From assembly GCA_026419785.1 (NCBI GenBank), contig JAODTK010003921.1, forward strand, positions 124,001 to 188,000: a DNA stretch of 64,000 nt. Reading direction: 5' to 3'. Below are positions 34,181 to 45,204 of this stretch, piece by piece. The position numbers and the translations under genes are program-made. The DNA comes from Sclerodactyla briareus. Lineage: Eukaryota; Echinodermata; Holothuroidea; Dendrochirotida; Sclerodactylidae. Under the pieces are notes generated by a model that did not search any database, had not been told where the DNA came from, and saw only the letters and a list, made by a program, of their open reading frames with translations. The first letter of the stretch is position 1. Each line of letters starts with the position of its first letter.

Positions 34181-34865
34181 ATTTTCTTTATTACCTTTTC
34201 TACTCTGGCTTTGTTTGCGTGGGATCCAGGGGTGTACCAAACGTTCTCTGTGCGCGAAGGGAAAAAGCCATGGGCGTAGGGACCACTCCCTTTTTGGGAG
34301 GCAAAAATTTGTACAAACAAAAAACCCGAATCTTACAAGTCGTCATTGGAAACTACCCAGGCGGCGGCAAACAGAATTGTTGGCATGTTATTTCGAAAAG
34401 TCTGCCAAAAAAAACAGCATTTTTTTTTTTCACTTTGCTTCTTCATCCCCAAATTTCCCACGAATTTTCGCCCGAATTTTTTCATCTCTCAAGAAAAATG
34501 GGGGGGGGGGGGGTCTTCCCCACGGCTTCTGAAATTAATCGAGTGACCAAAGGATTCGAAAAGCAATTACATCGCATATTTTACCTACAACGCCTGGGGC
34601 AAGGAAAACGTTCATTATTGCGCGCGGAACACTTGTAAAATTATGCCTTTGGGCTATTCGATTTCCATTCAGAACTCTCGTTAGAAACATGGGTACTCCC
34701 TTCGAACTCGGCCCCTAGTCGGGTCCCGATCTTTACCTGGGTCCGCACCTGGAATGCATGGACTTAAGACAATTTTCCAACGCGATTATTGTTTTGTAGA
34801 CAAAAATTGAATCAGTTTTAAGGGATACAAAATCGGACATGTGCCTATTATTGTTATTACTGTCT
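34181..34865. other. Non-coding stretch, nothing recognised
   Basis: The long open frames here are explained by a T run (34420-34430) and a G run (34500-34511). No motif seen. Confidence 0.4.
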
Positions 34866-35340
34866 CGGAAAAGTGGGTGGGGGGGAACAAACGAAATGAT
34901 CCCCCCCACTTTTGAAATGGGGGACATGCCCCCCCTCCGCCACCTTGACGCCCATGCGTTTCATGTGAAGAGAGATAATTATCCTGTTCTTTCAATCCAC
35001 ATTCGTGAACCTTTTTTCGAACATGGTAACATTTTCGAACCATTGAGTAAGAAGTTTGGTAGCGCGCGATAAACTTGGTCACAAAAATTGGTCTGACAAC
35101 TTCCTAATCAATGTCCCCCTAATCAATGCCCCCCCACTTTGAAAGTGGGGGGATTCCCCCCCCCGTCCCCCACCTTTGACAAGCCCATCTTTCTATTTGA
35201 AGAGAGATAATTATCTGTTCTTCTTTTCAATCCACATTCGTTGACCTTTTCGAACATGGTAACATTCGAACCATTGAGCCACATAATTTGGTAGCGCTCG
35301 ATAACTGCCAACAATCTGTCTGATCAATCGACGTTATTCC
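34866..35340. repeat. Tandem duplication of a 235 bp unit
   Basis: Two head-to-tail units (about 34870-35100 and 35105-35340) share CCCCCCACTTT, GAAGAGAGATAATTATC, TTCAATCCACATTCGT, GAACATGGTAACATT and CGAACCATTGAG. Each unit contains facing C-rich and G-rich tracts that could form a hairpin (CCCCCCCACTTTGAAAGTGGGG near 35127-35148). Confidence 0.7.
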
Positions 35341-36180
35341 CAATGGTTTTCCACAGTTCAGAAAACCCGCCTCATGGTGATTTGCAGAGGCGTATGCAGA
35401 TTTGTCAACCCGGGGCGCGCGGTCACTATCTAAGGCTAGCCATGAATTTTAGGGGTTTAACACCTCCCAGATCGCAGGAATGGCCCCTCGGGGCCTGAGA
35501 GGGACTGTTTATACTCACACTATCGGGTTGAAACGGAGTGGCCTCTCGTGGTGGAATTACAACCTGAAAACAAAATGCCCCTTTGCAGCCTTACGGGATT
35601 ATTGAATCTAAATAAATGTGAGGAGTGTTTCTCCTTCGCACACATACATATTCACCACATATATAACCAACGCCATGCGAGTGACAGCATCGATTCCTCC
35701 CTCTTCCCGTCAGCCCATACAGTTTTATTAATGCCGACCTAAACAACTCCTCATTCATGGTCCACTGCTTGATTACTTTCCTTACTGTGTGATCTTCAAG
35801 AACCAAATCGTTCAATGTTTCAAATTGATGTGTACGTTATTGACATAAGATATGTGCAGTCGCCTCTTCATAACTACAAATTCATATCAGGCTGAGACAT
35901 TGACGCACCTTCATACGAAGACCTTTATCTTCAGTCCTCTTCATCGGACAGGAATGAGGCAAACTTCATCGGGCTTTGGCGGCTGCAGCGGAGCTGGGCA
36001 CGTCTGCGCTACAAATGCATCAAAGAAAACACGAACCATCGCCGGAACATCATGCATGATTCAAAGCCAGGACCAAGTGGCCCTTTGCCCAATGACCCCC
36101 CCCCCCCCCCCCTCCCCTCCTCGCGACAGCAGTATATAAGAGGGCTATGATACTGTGGCATCTCTATCCTCTCCCTGGAA
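35341..36180. other. Non-coding stretch, nothing recognised
   Basis: No motif seen. A C homopolymer of about 14 lies at 36098-36111. Confidence 0.45.
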
Positions 36181-36430
36181 CGTTGTTTTTTTCATAGGGA
36201 TTTTGGATGCACGATCAGGGGCTTCGATCGTTTCGAAAAGTGGTGGGGCGATGTGCACTAACTGCAATTTTACACTTCTACTCGAAAGCGCCACCATTGG
36301 TTGGCGCAGTAGCCATCCAGGATTTTTGGCTTTTATACCACCTGAACGCCGAACTGGCACTTCCGGGCCCTTGCCACAATCGTGAATGTGCAATTTTTGT
36401 AAGATCAGAATGTTGAAGAGTTGTCACTGT
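36180..36430. repeat. Dispersed repeat, copy 2
   Basis: Similar to 33930-34180, with GATCGTTTCGAAAAGTGGTG and CTTTTATACCACC, and to 37230-37515 at its right end (TAAGATCAGA). Boundaries are uncertain. Confidence 0.4.
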
Positions 36431-37229
36431 GGGCAGGATATAGGCAGATAACTAAGCCCCATGACACATCATCTACTGCCTCTATTTTTATGAAGAATAT
36501 TTCAGCAAGTTCTTTCAAACTCAAATACCATAACCCTACTGCAAGTTAACAATATACGTAAACGTTGGAGTTGGATTGAACCCAACCCCTTCCATTTTAG
36601 CCATTAGTAATCTGATCAGCGAATGACAATATGTGACTAATGTACAACACCCGTTGTGAAATGATTTTGATGATTTTACCGGGTTATCTTACGGAGCCCA
36701 CTCATGCTTGGCACGAATCGTTGAGAAGTTTCGAGAGAATGGTCAACTCAAATTGCAGAGATAGTACTTTTCGGTACTTGACTCCGTTGCGTAGCTAGGA
36801 TTTTGTCAGTGAGAGTCGCTGGAGTGGGGTGGGGGGGGGGCTAGAGTATCCTAGGGTCTTCGACTTACTACTCAAGGCGGCGAGACAGCATAGGTTGGTG
36901 AGTATCGGACTCCAAAACTCCCGGATATAAGGCCTCCTAGACGTTAAGAAAAGGCTCTTCCCGAGTGTTTCACAGACTCAATTTTTGCCGAGGCGCTAAC
37001 ATTGAAAAGGGTGATTTTTCCTATCATCGAATAAAATGACCCAAATCTCAAAAGTTGGCTAAATTTCCATTGAGTTCACAAGAAAACACCATTTTTTGTG
37101 GTCACTCAGTAGATAATTGGGTAAAACATTTCACTCTTGCTTCACAACCCTGCTCTTATTTCTCCCCTTCTTCTCCGAGTTGCGCTATTCGAGTTCTCGA
37201 TCTCAACTTGATTATGCACTGCCTCGGAG
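36431..37229. other. Non-coding stretch, nothing recognised
   Basis: A G homopolymer at about 36829-36840 stands out. No coding similarity seen. Confidence 0.4.
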
Positions 37230-37515
37230 CCTGTTGGAACAATGGATTTTTCCTTACTTGGTTTAAATGCCCCTGACTGTACTGTCTGACGATTTGGCAG
37301 GGGTTGATATTTTTATACCGTGGCCATCTAAGCGGAGCACCATCGTCGCCTGATGCGGATCGTATCAACGATTTTATTACGGAACGGGGCATATATTATA
37401 ACGCGCCGATAATTTTCGAGTTGGGTAAACGGGTGTACACGTTTGTACGATTTTACCTGATTCTCGGAAGGCGCGGGCTGCGGCTTTCATAAGATCAGAT
37501 TATGTAACATCTGTT
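37230..37515. repeat. Dispersed repeat, copy 3
   Basis: It contains GGAACAATGG, GGGGTTGATATTTTTATACC and a closing CATAAGATCAGATTATG, resembling copies 1 and 2. Similarity is patchy. Confidence 0.35.
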
Positions 37516-37809
37516 CGACCAAGGATTTTCAACATTAATTAATATGTTCGAATTGAAATTCACCATGGCTTTAAGCGGGTATGATGCATGGCGGATCCAC
37601 TGAAATCATCCTCACTCCATGACTTTTTCTGAAACCCTGTATTGGTGGGGGAGGGGGGAAGGGTTGGGCTTCCTAGATGCCGGAAGCTTTGAGATGACAC
37701 TGATTGGACAGCGAGGGGGGGGGGGGGGTAGTGCTAAAATCGTGGGAGGACATTCTTCGACACGAACATTTGCGTATTTGACTCACAAAAGCCTACGATT
37801 TCTCTTGTA

Positions 37810-37978
37810 TTTTCCCACCCCTTCCCTCTCTCTCACTTCCACTCCCCTTTCTCTTTTTCTCTCCTCTTTCCCTTTCCTCTCATTCTTCCTCTCTCCTTCC
37901 TCTGTTTCTTTTTTTCCTCCTCCCCGTTTTCTTCCTTTCCTTCCCCTTTTCCTTTTTTTTACCTCCTTCTCTCACCTG
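37810..37978. repeat. Pyrimidine-rich tract
   Basis: About 170 bases composed almost only of C and T, with CTCTC and TTTCC runs. It accounts for the Ser/Phe/Pro-rich open frame here, so I do not call a gene. Confidence 0.8.
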
Positions 37979-38729
37979 GCGCGCGCCCCCAAAGCCCCCC
38001 CCCCCCGGATCGCGCCGATTTGTAATGACATAGAAACGGTTTTCACGTAGACTATTCGCCGACCTAAAACAGTTCTTAGACTACAGAATCGACTCGCGAA
38101 ACTTGCACTACTCTTAGCCCACGAAACCGGTCACTCCCGCTCACACCGCCGCTCAATACCCACCTACTGGCACTCCCACACTACCGTACTTGTCGGATCC
38201 AAGTTTTTCAACAGAAGTATTTTACCGTCAACCCTCTCTATAAGTTGGGCGTGACCAGGGCTGTGTCAGGAATAATGGCAACACAGCGACTGTAGCCACT
38301 GCGTGGCGGTATCCGAAGGCGGGCATTCCCTATACTCGATGTATGCCCATTATACAGAGTAAACATTCTGAGCGTTCTATAGCGATTTATATGACATGGT
38401 TCATCAAGAACAATTTGTCAACCAAAATTAGTTTATTCTGACTTAATAGCTTTATAGTAGGAAATTAATGATCGCTTTTTGGACTTTCAACTCTGTAATG
38501 TGAACGTGTGCCCTGATTATTGCCCTTCGGCTCCTCCTCCGAAAACCATGAAGCATAATGCATAGCGTACGTCTATGACCTATGGAACCTGAAGAACCTC
38601 GACAATGACAACATCGGAGATTCCGTCAATTCGACTAGCGCACAAGTACAAGCGGGAAGTTGTAAGGGTCCATGCACTCATTATACACGGCCCCTGCACA
38701 CCCGTCAGACGATAAGTTGTTCCACGGAG

Positions 38730-39185
38730 GCTAGGATCCTTGTTGCGTATGCGGCTCCGGTACGTGTGTTCTCCTCTGGAACAAACGTTCGTTTTGTAAA
38801 CATGTGATTTCCACTTCCTCCCGGATACGCCGGGCGTAATACACAATTGGTCTAAGGGGTGTGAACTTTTGGGACCGACAAGATGTTCTGTGTGAGACCG
38901 ACTTTTCTATTTTTTTCGGAGACCGTGGTGACTTCACGAAAGGGGAAGGGGAGGGGGGGGTGGGTAGTTGGCCAATTTTTCCGTTGGTGGCTTCCCTACA
39001 ACGTTCCATTTGTTACAGTTTATATGGCATTCTTCGTTCACGAACATCCATTTTCGGGGGTCTATCAAGGTTCCTTAAAAATCGGCTTTATCTCAGGGGG
39101 TGTCACACCCTCCACCCCCCAATATTTACGACGACAACGCCCCTGCGGATACGCATACGCAATAAAGAAATCCTCGGCCCTAACC
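38730..39185. mobile_element. Diverged MITE-like element
   Basis: The words AGGATCC.TGTTGCGTATGCGG.TCCGG (about 38735-38761) and AACAAACGTTCGTTTTGTAAA (about 38780-38800) match parts of the Harbinger-like MITE at 16938-17331. The inverted form GCGGATACGCATACGCAATAAAGAAATCCT lies at about 39145-39174. Ends and target duplication are not clear. Confidence 0.4.
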
Positions 39186-39499
39186 CTCCGTCTGTGAAAG
39201 CCGCAAATGCCATTATATATATTTCTTCCAATATTCCCTGTAGAGATGCCGTATTCCCAAGCGCCTCTTGCTTATCGAACAAATCAGATGACTGAATCTG
39301 GTATAGTTTTGAATTATTATTGATATAGGTGTGTAATGCGTTGAAAAAGATACTGGATGTGACACATACTGTATCTTTACAGTAAAATGTCCTGAAACTA
39401 CACCTTATTAGTTGAGCCATATTGTACCGTGCTGATTTCGCGTATTGGGTACCAAGTATGGAAAGAACGTGCCGGGGATGGTTGACTGTTCGTAAAACA

Positions 39500-39625
39500 G
39501 TTGTAAACCTGCCCCGCAAGTGTGACAACCATCCCACATGTCACATGGATTTTCTCGTACGTGACAACCAGCCCCATACCAAGTGACAACCTGCCGCAGG
39601 CACAGGGCAAGTTGCCACAACATGG
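39500..39625. repeat. Short GTGACAACC-containing repeat
   Basis: GTGACAACC or a close variant occurs at about 39520, 39562 and 39583, interspersed with CCTGCCGCA/CCTGCCCCGCAAG words, giving an imperfect repeat of roughly 20-40 bp. Confidence 0.45.
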
Positions 39626-39993
39626 GTCATTTACAGGTAAATTCCGATCTTGCATACCATTAGTGAATTTGTAGTTATAAAAAAAATTGTGACTTTCATC
39701 GCCAGTCTTCCCCTAAAGCCATTCAAAAGTGCAATAATTATATTTCTCTTCACCCAGAACGTTACTTTGGCATCAGATTAATGAAAACTGACCCAGAAGG
39801 CGGGTTGAGTATTAACCACGTTAATATATCTCCATTCCATCTATCATGATTTCGTAGCTGAAGCTCCATGCGTATTCAGAGGATTTTCGAGATTTCTATC
39901 CTCTTCCATTTTTTTTTATCTGGAAAGCGGGTATGACTACTGTGGAAAATGCAAGAACATCTTTGAAAAAATGGCCTGAGGTGACGCGAAGAT

Positions 39994-40121
39994 CTAAACT
40001 ACCATTGAAAATATAATGGTCATTATTACGAGAGCCAAGTCCAGCGACAGGGAGACAGCCGTATCAGGGGTAGTAGCTGGTACTGTAGTGGGGACTGGAC
40101 CATCAGGAATAGGAGGGGTAT
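39994..40121 (-). CDS. Candidate terminal exon: Ser/Thr/Pro stalk and hydrophobic tail
   Basis: Read on the minus strand, a good acceptor with a pyrimidine-rich run (CCTCATATTTCAG, AG at 40122-40123) precedes a frame in phase 2. It reads TPPIPDGPVPTTVPATTPDT, then AVSLSLDLALVIMTIIFSMV, V and a TAG stop at 39994-39996. A Thr/Pro-rich linker followed by a hydrophobic segment that ends the protein is the usual layout of a GPI-anchor signal or a C-terminal membrane anchor. It lies about 1.26 kb downstream of, and on the same strand as, the minus GH31 copy, so it could be an alternative last exon of that gene. It could also belong to an unseen gene or be chance. Confidence 0.4.
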
Positions 40122-40129
40122 CTGAAATA

Positions 40130-41380
40130 TGAGGAAATAAGAAGAAAATATTCAAGGTGAGAGTAATATGCTCTGCTAGCACTGTCTATCTTGATCGACA
40201 TTGGCTAGCATCGTGATTATTCAGAATCGCCATTACATTCAATTCCAAAACAGGTTGACTGACAAAATACTGTCCGTGCGTATAGTCCTAACTACCACAT
40301 GAGAATCAGACTCATCATGGCCATCAAAATATATATCTCATTCTTCGTATATTCCTCATGACTTTACCTAATTAAGTTACTGTTACTGAATGGACGATTC
40401 ATCGAATATGGAGGAAGGGGAAGGGGGACATGTCGGTCCTTGGATCCCACCCCCCCTCTGACTATGACTATATTCAATGTCTTCAGGTCTAAGATCATAT
40501 TCCTTCCTGATTGCAGATATCTCAGGGACAATCATTCATTTCCTCAATATATAACATCTTCACCTTGATATAAACATGATTTCATTTCTCCTAATATTAT
40601 CACTACTCCATATCTCCGTCATATCTATCAGCTGGTTGTCCAACAATATCTAAGTTCCGGTCATTATCGTCATCATCGTCGTCATAAAATTATCGGAACA
40701 TCATAGCAACAGCGAGTTTCCCGCTATCAATACTGCTTTACTACCATTGAAACTCTGCTTCAAACTGCCTAGATTACTCAATTATCAATATACCGTTGTT
40801 CCCACTACTATTACGATCGCGTTTGGTGACACCGTACCACTATCTTCATTGTTATCAACATTATTACCATCGTTACCTTGTCACTATCACCATTAATTGG
40901 CGTTTATCTCATCACACTAAAAGATGTTGCCTTGGTGAGGTATACCGAATCCTTTTGTCTTTTGTTTTGGCCTTTGGTTTGTAAGCATTACTTTGCCATT
41001 TACAGAACCGACATACCCCTGCTAAACATTGATGCCATCATAAACATTTCTGACACATGTGGCGCCTCCGTCCAGATGGTTCACTGCTACTACTCCATTC
41101 TTTTGTTCTGCATTATACTGCACACAGGCCAGATCGAACTTCCACCGGTCACGGAATAAGGCGATGCCTCTGTGGCGTGCATGACCGTAAATTTGAAGAA
41201 GAGGGTGAATGACCGCAGACGGCAAAATGCTCAATGCTCACCCTCATTTTAGGAGATCAGAGTAAAGCGCCTCGCTCAAGGATACAATGCGGACTCGACC
41301 CCATCACTTTGATAATCTTCGGATCCCAAGCCCGAAGTCTTGGCCACCATTCTATTAGGCTAGGAGATGAAGGTATCATA
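40130..41380. other. Spacer or 3' UTR region, nothing recognised
   Basis: An imperfect ATC/TATC-rich stretch (about 40590-40900) dominates. The part nearest 41380 would be the 3' UTR of the minus GH31 gene. No AATAAA on the minus strand was noticed close to the stop. Confidence 0.4.
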
Positions 41381-42613
41381 CTACGTGCAGAACATTCGGG
41401 AAGAATTGAGCATTTGAGAAGAAGCTCGCCTGTAGGAAAACTGGTGGGACCCCAAAGGGGAGCGTCGACAGTAACAAAGTCCCCACCGCCATTATGGGCA
41501 GTTACCATCCCACAGGTACACCCAGTCGTCTGGAGGGAGGTAGACATCCATCGATCATTGGTCTCTGAAGAGGGTAGGTAGACGGGCGCCACGAGGAGGT
41601 CCTTCCCCAGGAGGTACTGGTACTTCATCGAGTCATCGTAAGAGAGAGGATCATTCTCGTAGTGGTAGAATAACGGACGCTGAGCTGGGTATCCTGATTG
41701 GTCATTCCTCTAGAACGCCTCTGGTTTAGTTCTTCAGTAGGATATAGATCTCTGTAGCTCTACCAAGCATCTCATGCTGTAGACGCTCGAATAGTATTGC
41801 CAGTTCTCAGACGGTCGATTGCCCTCGTGGCTTCGCATCATCGGAGTGAAAGCCGCGAAATCCGCGTACCTTAGCAAAAGTTCCTCCGTTCGAATTACTC
41901 CATACAATGAGGTGTAACCACCTATATCAAAATGATTCAGTCCAGAACCAGACATACCGAGAGACAGCGTCGCTGGTATTACGGAGGCCAAGCCATCGGC
42001 AGTGCTAAAATCTACAAGTTGGTCCCCAGCCCATGTGATCACGCTTGCGTTTTGGGATCCGGAGAAACCAGCCCTCATCCAGAAGACGATATCTCCAAGT
42101 CTGCCCGCTTCTTCGACAGCCTCACGAGTCGCTCAGCCCAAAGTACTGGCCACTGATTATGGAGCTCTTCGCCGGAGGACACCGTTGAAGAATACGGCGT
42201 CTGGTGGAAGGTACTCTCCGAAGTCGGCCATCCATCCATCGAATCCAAAGTCTATCAAGTTTGTCTTGATTTTTCCCTTGTACCAATTATAGGCAGCAGG
42301 TTTGGTTAGGTCAACGATGCCACAGAAGAACTCTCCGTAGTCGACCAGATAGGTGTCTCCATCACACGATTCTTTATCAGGTAGTCGTTGGTTTCAGCTT
42401 CGACGAACATGTCTCCCTCACGATTAAGATTAGGATTCATGTAAGCGAAAAGACGGACGTTCTCCTCCTCTTTAAGTCGAATTATTCTGTGTCTAGATTA
42501 GGGTACTGCTCGGGATCCCACTTCCAATTCCAGAAGAGACGACGTCCGAAGGTGGTGGTGATCCGTCCCGCCCAATCCTGGATCCAGAGTCCAGTGACAG
42601 GAATCCCTTCGTT
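41381..42613 (-). CDS. GH31 - copy exon 5: catalytic barrel and C-terminus
   Basis: Acceptor TTACAG at 42614-42615; the exon opens NEGIPVTGLWIQDWAGRITT and continues TFGRRLFWNWKWDPEQYPNL. It keeps FAYMNPNLNREG, the DYGEFF.GIVDLT segment, WMADFGEYLPPDAVFFNG, FWMRAGFSGSQNASVITWAG, DQLVDFSTADGLASVIPATL, HFDIGGYTSLYG and FTPMMRSHEGNRPSENWQYY. Compared with the + copy, the stretch DQLVD..SGSGLNHFDIGGY is intact here. Frameshifts lie near 42485, 42400, 42165 and 42120, around 41770-41690, near 41550 and near 41445. Aligned to the + copy, the protein ends with YRRASSQMLNSSRMFCT and TAG at 41381-41383. Confidence 0.8.
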
Positions 42614-44031
42614 CTGTAATGAAGACGAAGCTCACATTGTTACGCTCACTGACAAATCGTGTCGTGAAGCTATGATGTAATTGCTTCGGGGATGAACAAA
42701 AGGCTTCTTCAATAATAAAAGATATAATAAAATGCTGTATTGTTTAACCAAAGAGCCAGTGTTCACTGCTTGATCCATCGCAACTCCATCTAGAGTTTGT
42801 AGTTCGTTACGGAGCTGTCATGTGTTTCATGATTATTGTCATTGTGTGCTCGATCTGCCATAGTAATAAAGGAGTATTCAGTGCTAAGATAATTTTAAGC
42901 GAGATGAAGGAAGTGAGAAGGGTAGGTGATTCGCCAAATGAAGGTTAGTCGACCATTGAGCTGAAAAAACAACAACTATGACAGATTCTGTGAGAATGTT
43001 GTCCTTATGGAGGAACACCATGTAACGTTTTAACGTGTTCACACTTCTTTTATATTAATGTGGGTGATTCAATCAGTGCGAATTGATTCAATGTTAGAAT
43101 AGCGCTTATGTATGCTATCATTCAAACCTGAACATTACCCCAAGACTACCTTAAGATTTTCACCTCCAACGACTCGGATGACCTATTCATGCACCACTAT
43201 GGGCGATATCAGAATTGCAAGCATTAATAATTTTATTTCTAACAATTGTCAGAAACGGTTGCATAATTACGACGACGTGTTTACGACGAGTTCAATCCAC
43301 GTTACAGTTTTTCCCGGTAGCAGAAACAGATGAACTGAACGGAAGATCATTCACGTGATATGCGAAGAACCAACACATATCGTCCCTATGCGTGCAGAGC
43401 AGGTGAAAATAGTCGGGCAAATGAACAACGACAGTTTGAACTAGGAACATGTGCAGGCTGGTAAAAACCGTCGAGTGTATATCCCCGGCGGTATTGGCCT
43501 TCGTAAGACCTGTTTAGAGGACGCCACATTAAAAAACTGATGTCCATCCGACCTACGGTGACTTTGAATTGACCCCACCTGTGGGAAAATGGATGAAATG
43601 ATGGAGAAATGTGACATCCCGTACCTCCAAATGACTTCATGTTGATTAGGCCGAACCAAGTCAATTACACCAAGTTTCTTCCGGACAGACGAGGTTATGG
43701 GGAACCCGTGTAAAAATGGACTCTGGTGAACTTGAAATCACTGCCAGGTTTTCGAGACCAACTTCTGTCCCCACTCACGATTCCTTGTAAATCGGAGTTA
43801 CTTTGTATTTTCGTGTAAAACCTGTGTCCACCTTCGGAAATTATCCGAGATACCATTATGGCGTACTGTGTACCAAGTTTTAGATCGAACGGATAAAGCG
43901 TTGAAGAGTTATTTCGCTAAACGCCCTCGAGTTTTCGGGGGCGGCGGAGAGGCGGATACACCACAGAACCAAAATCCTCGAACACTTAAAAAGGGTTGCG
44001 GGATATAAGAAAGCTAGAACAACTATGACCC
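42614..44031 (-). other. Intron 4 of - strand GH31 gene
   Basis: A 1.4 kb intron, longer than the 806 bp intron of the + copy. A minus-strand open frame at 43386-43664 has a fairly ordinary amino-acid make-up (VGRMDISFLMWRPLNRSYEG) but no family I recognise. The 3' splice site is clear; the 5' donor is ambiguous because the expected GT after CAG reads GG. Confidence 0.55.
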
Positions 44032-44212
44032 CTGAGCCTGTTCTAGGTATTGGAGCATTTAAATCCGTTCCTCATTGGACACCGGAGCACGACGCCGTTA
44101 TAGCCAATCCGGGGAGGAGAGGCTGACGGCCGAGAATACCAGCCAGTTTGGTTGAGATTTCCGAAAAGTCGGAGTGTCACGATTATCAGCATACCCGGAA
44201 AGACCGAAGCAT
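44032..44212 (-). CDS. GH31 - copy exon 4, damaged
   Basis: The acceptor TTCAACAG (44213-44214) is followed by sequence aligning end to end with + exon 4: ASVFPGMLI, then EISTKL-like ISTKLAGILGRQPLL after shifts, then YNGVVLGVQ, a TGA (44072-44074) and GT. The Gln equivalent to E. coli Q262 is CAA at 44075-44077 and is kept. The stop replaces the first Gly of QGGT. The last 30 bases have drifted and the donor reads CAG|GGG. Confidence 0.65.
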
Positions 44213-44499
44213 CTGTTGAAAAACCGGTAAAAAGTAGGACCGCTCATGTCGCTACTCCGCGAAGATGATGCCATAAGTGATAAAAAAAAATCCTCGCGCC
44301 GGGACTTAGATAGGATCAAAACTGGCCAGATAACCAATAAGCTTCGACATCTGACCTTGTTCCTATGTTCTAGATCTCTTGGTTGGTGGGTTAGAAGTGG
44401 GTTACCGTAGCCAAACTAGAAACCAAAAAAAAAAAAAAACCCATTCTCTTGAAAACACGTAGTTTCATTTATGGTATATTTGCCGAGCAGGGGTTCGAT

Positions 44500-44800
44500 C
44501 CTATTCAAGGGCCAGCAAAGGGGTGAAGACCTGGATATTGTACCTATTGTCAGCTGGAATCCCTCACCAGGTACCAGGAATAAGGCAATGCCACACTTTT
44601 GCGGTACCTTAATGTGGGGGGGCTGGGGGAATCACCAGCTAGACGACAACTTGCAAACTGCCTACCACTCGTTGTCCTTCTGCTCAATCCTTGTAGGAGG
44701 CGTCCTGCGAGAGGCATCAGGTACCATTTTAAAGTCTGTGGTCATGACCCGACCGGGAATCGAACCTCGGTCTCCGGGTGGAAGGTCGACGCTCTAAATT
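44500..44800 (-). repeat. tRNA-derived SINE
   Basis: On the minus strand, GGTTCGATTCCCGG (44753-44766) is a near-perfect RNA polymerase III box B, preceded by TAGAGCGTCGACC and CCACCCGGAGACCGA, the anticodon-arm-like part. The following body (GGTCATGACCACAGACTTTA) has no tRNA counterpart. Box A is degenerate, so this is a SINE head, not a tRNA gene. It sits in intron 3 of the minus GH31 copy. Confidence 0.6.
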
Positions 44801-45129
44801 CACATTGTTATTATGACTATGATTGTAAATATTAGCAAACTGGTCATTTGCACGTTCATTTATCTGTGACAAACCCCAAAAGTATGGCACATAGTTTTTG
44901 TTCGTGAATATAACACTAAAACCGATATTGGGTTCTTCTATTGAGAGATAAATTCTCATTCAATGATTTCCACTTGGGACGATTGAGGAGGGGCGGGTCG
45001 ATACACTGAGTCTTAATCCTTAAGCTCAGGTCTTCCCTATTTACAAAACAAGCACGTGCTCTGGTTTCATGTTTATAAGAAGCGACCATCCTTGCCATGA
45101 CTGTATCGTGACGTGACCCACACTTGAGG

Positions 45130-45172
45130 AAAAATATCTCTATATATATATATATATATTTAAATATATCAG
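45130..45172. repeat. AT-dinucleotide microsatellite
   Basis: Short (TA)n run close to GH31 minus exon 3. Confidence 0.8.
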
Positions 45173-45204
45173 CTTTGGGATTTATTTTATTTATAAACTT
45201 GGAA

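Noticed and set aside
34159..34638. Long frames of 159 and 189 codons
   Set aside because: Driven by T and G homopolymers. The two frames overlap each other and neither shows a conserved motif.
37619..38050. 143-codon Ser/Phe/Pro-rich frame
   Set aside because: It is the translation of a pyrimidine-rich tract.
41022..41234. Minus-strand frame just past the GH31 stop
   Set aside because: Probably 3' UTR. No motif, and it would need an unsupported splice to join GH31.
44741..44800. Possible minus-strand tRNA gene
   Set aside because: Box B is good, but there is no matching acceptor stem or box A, and SINE body sequence follows.
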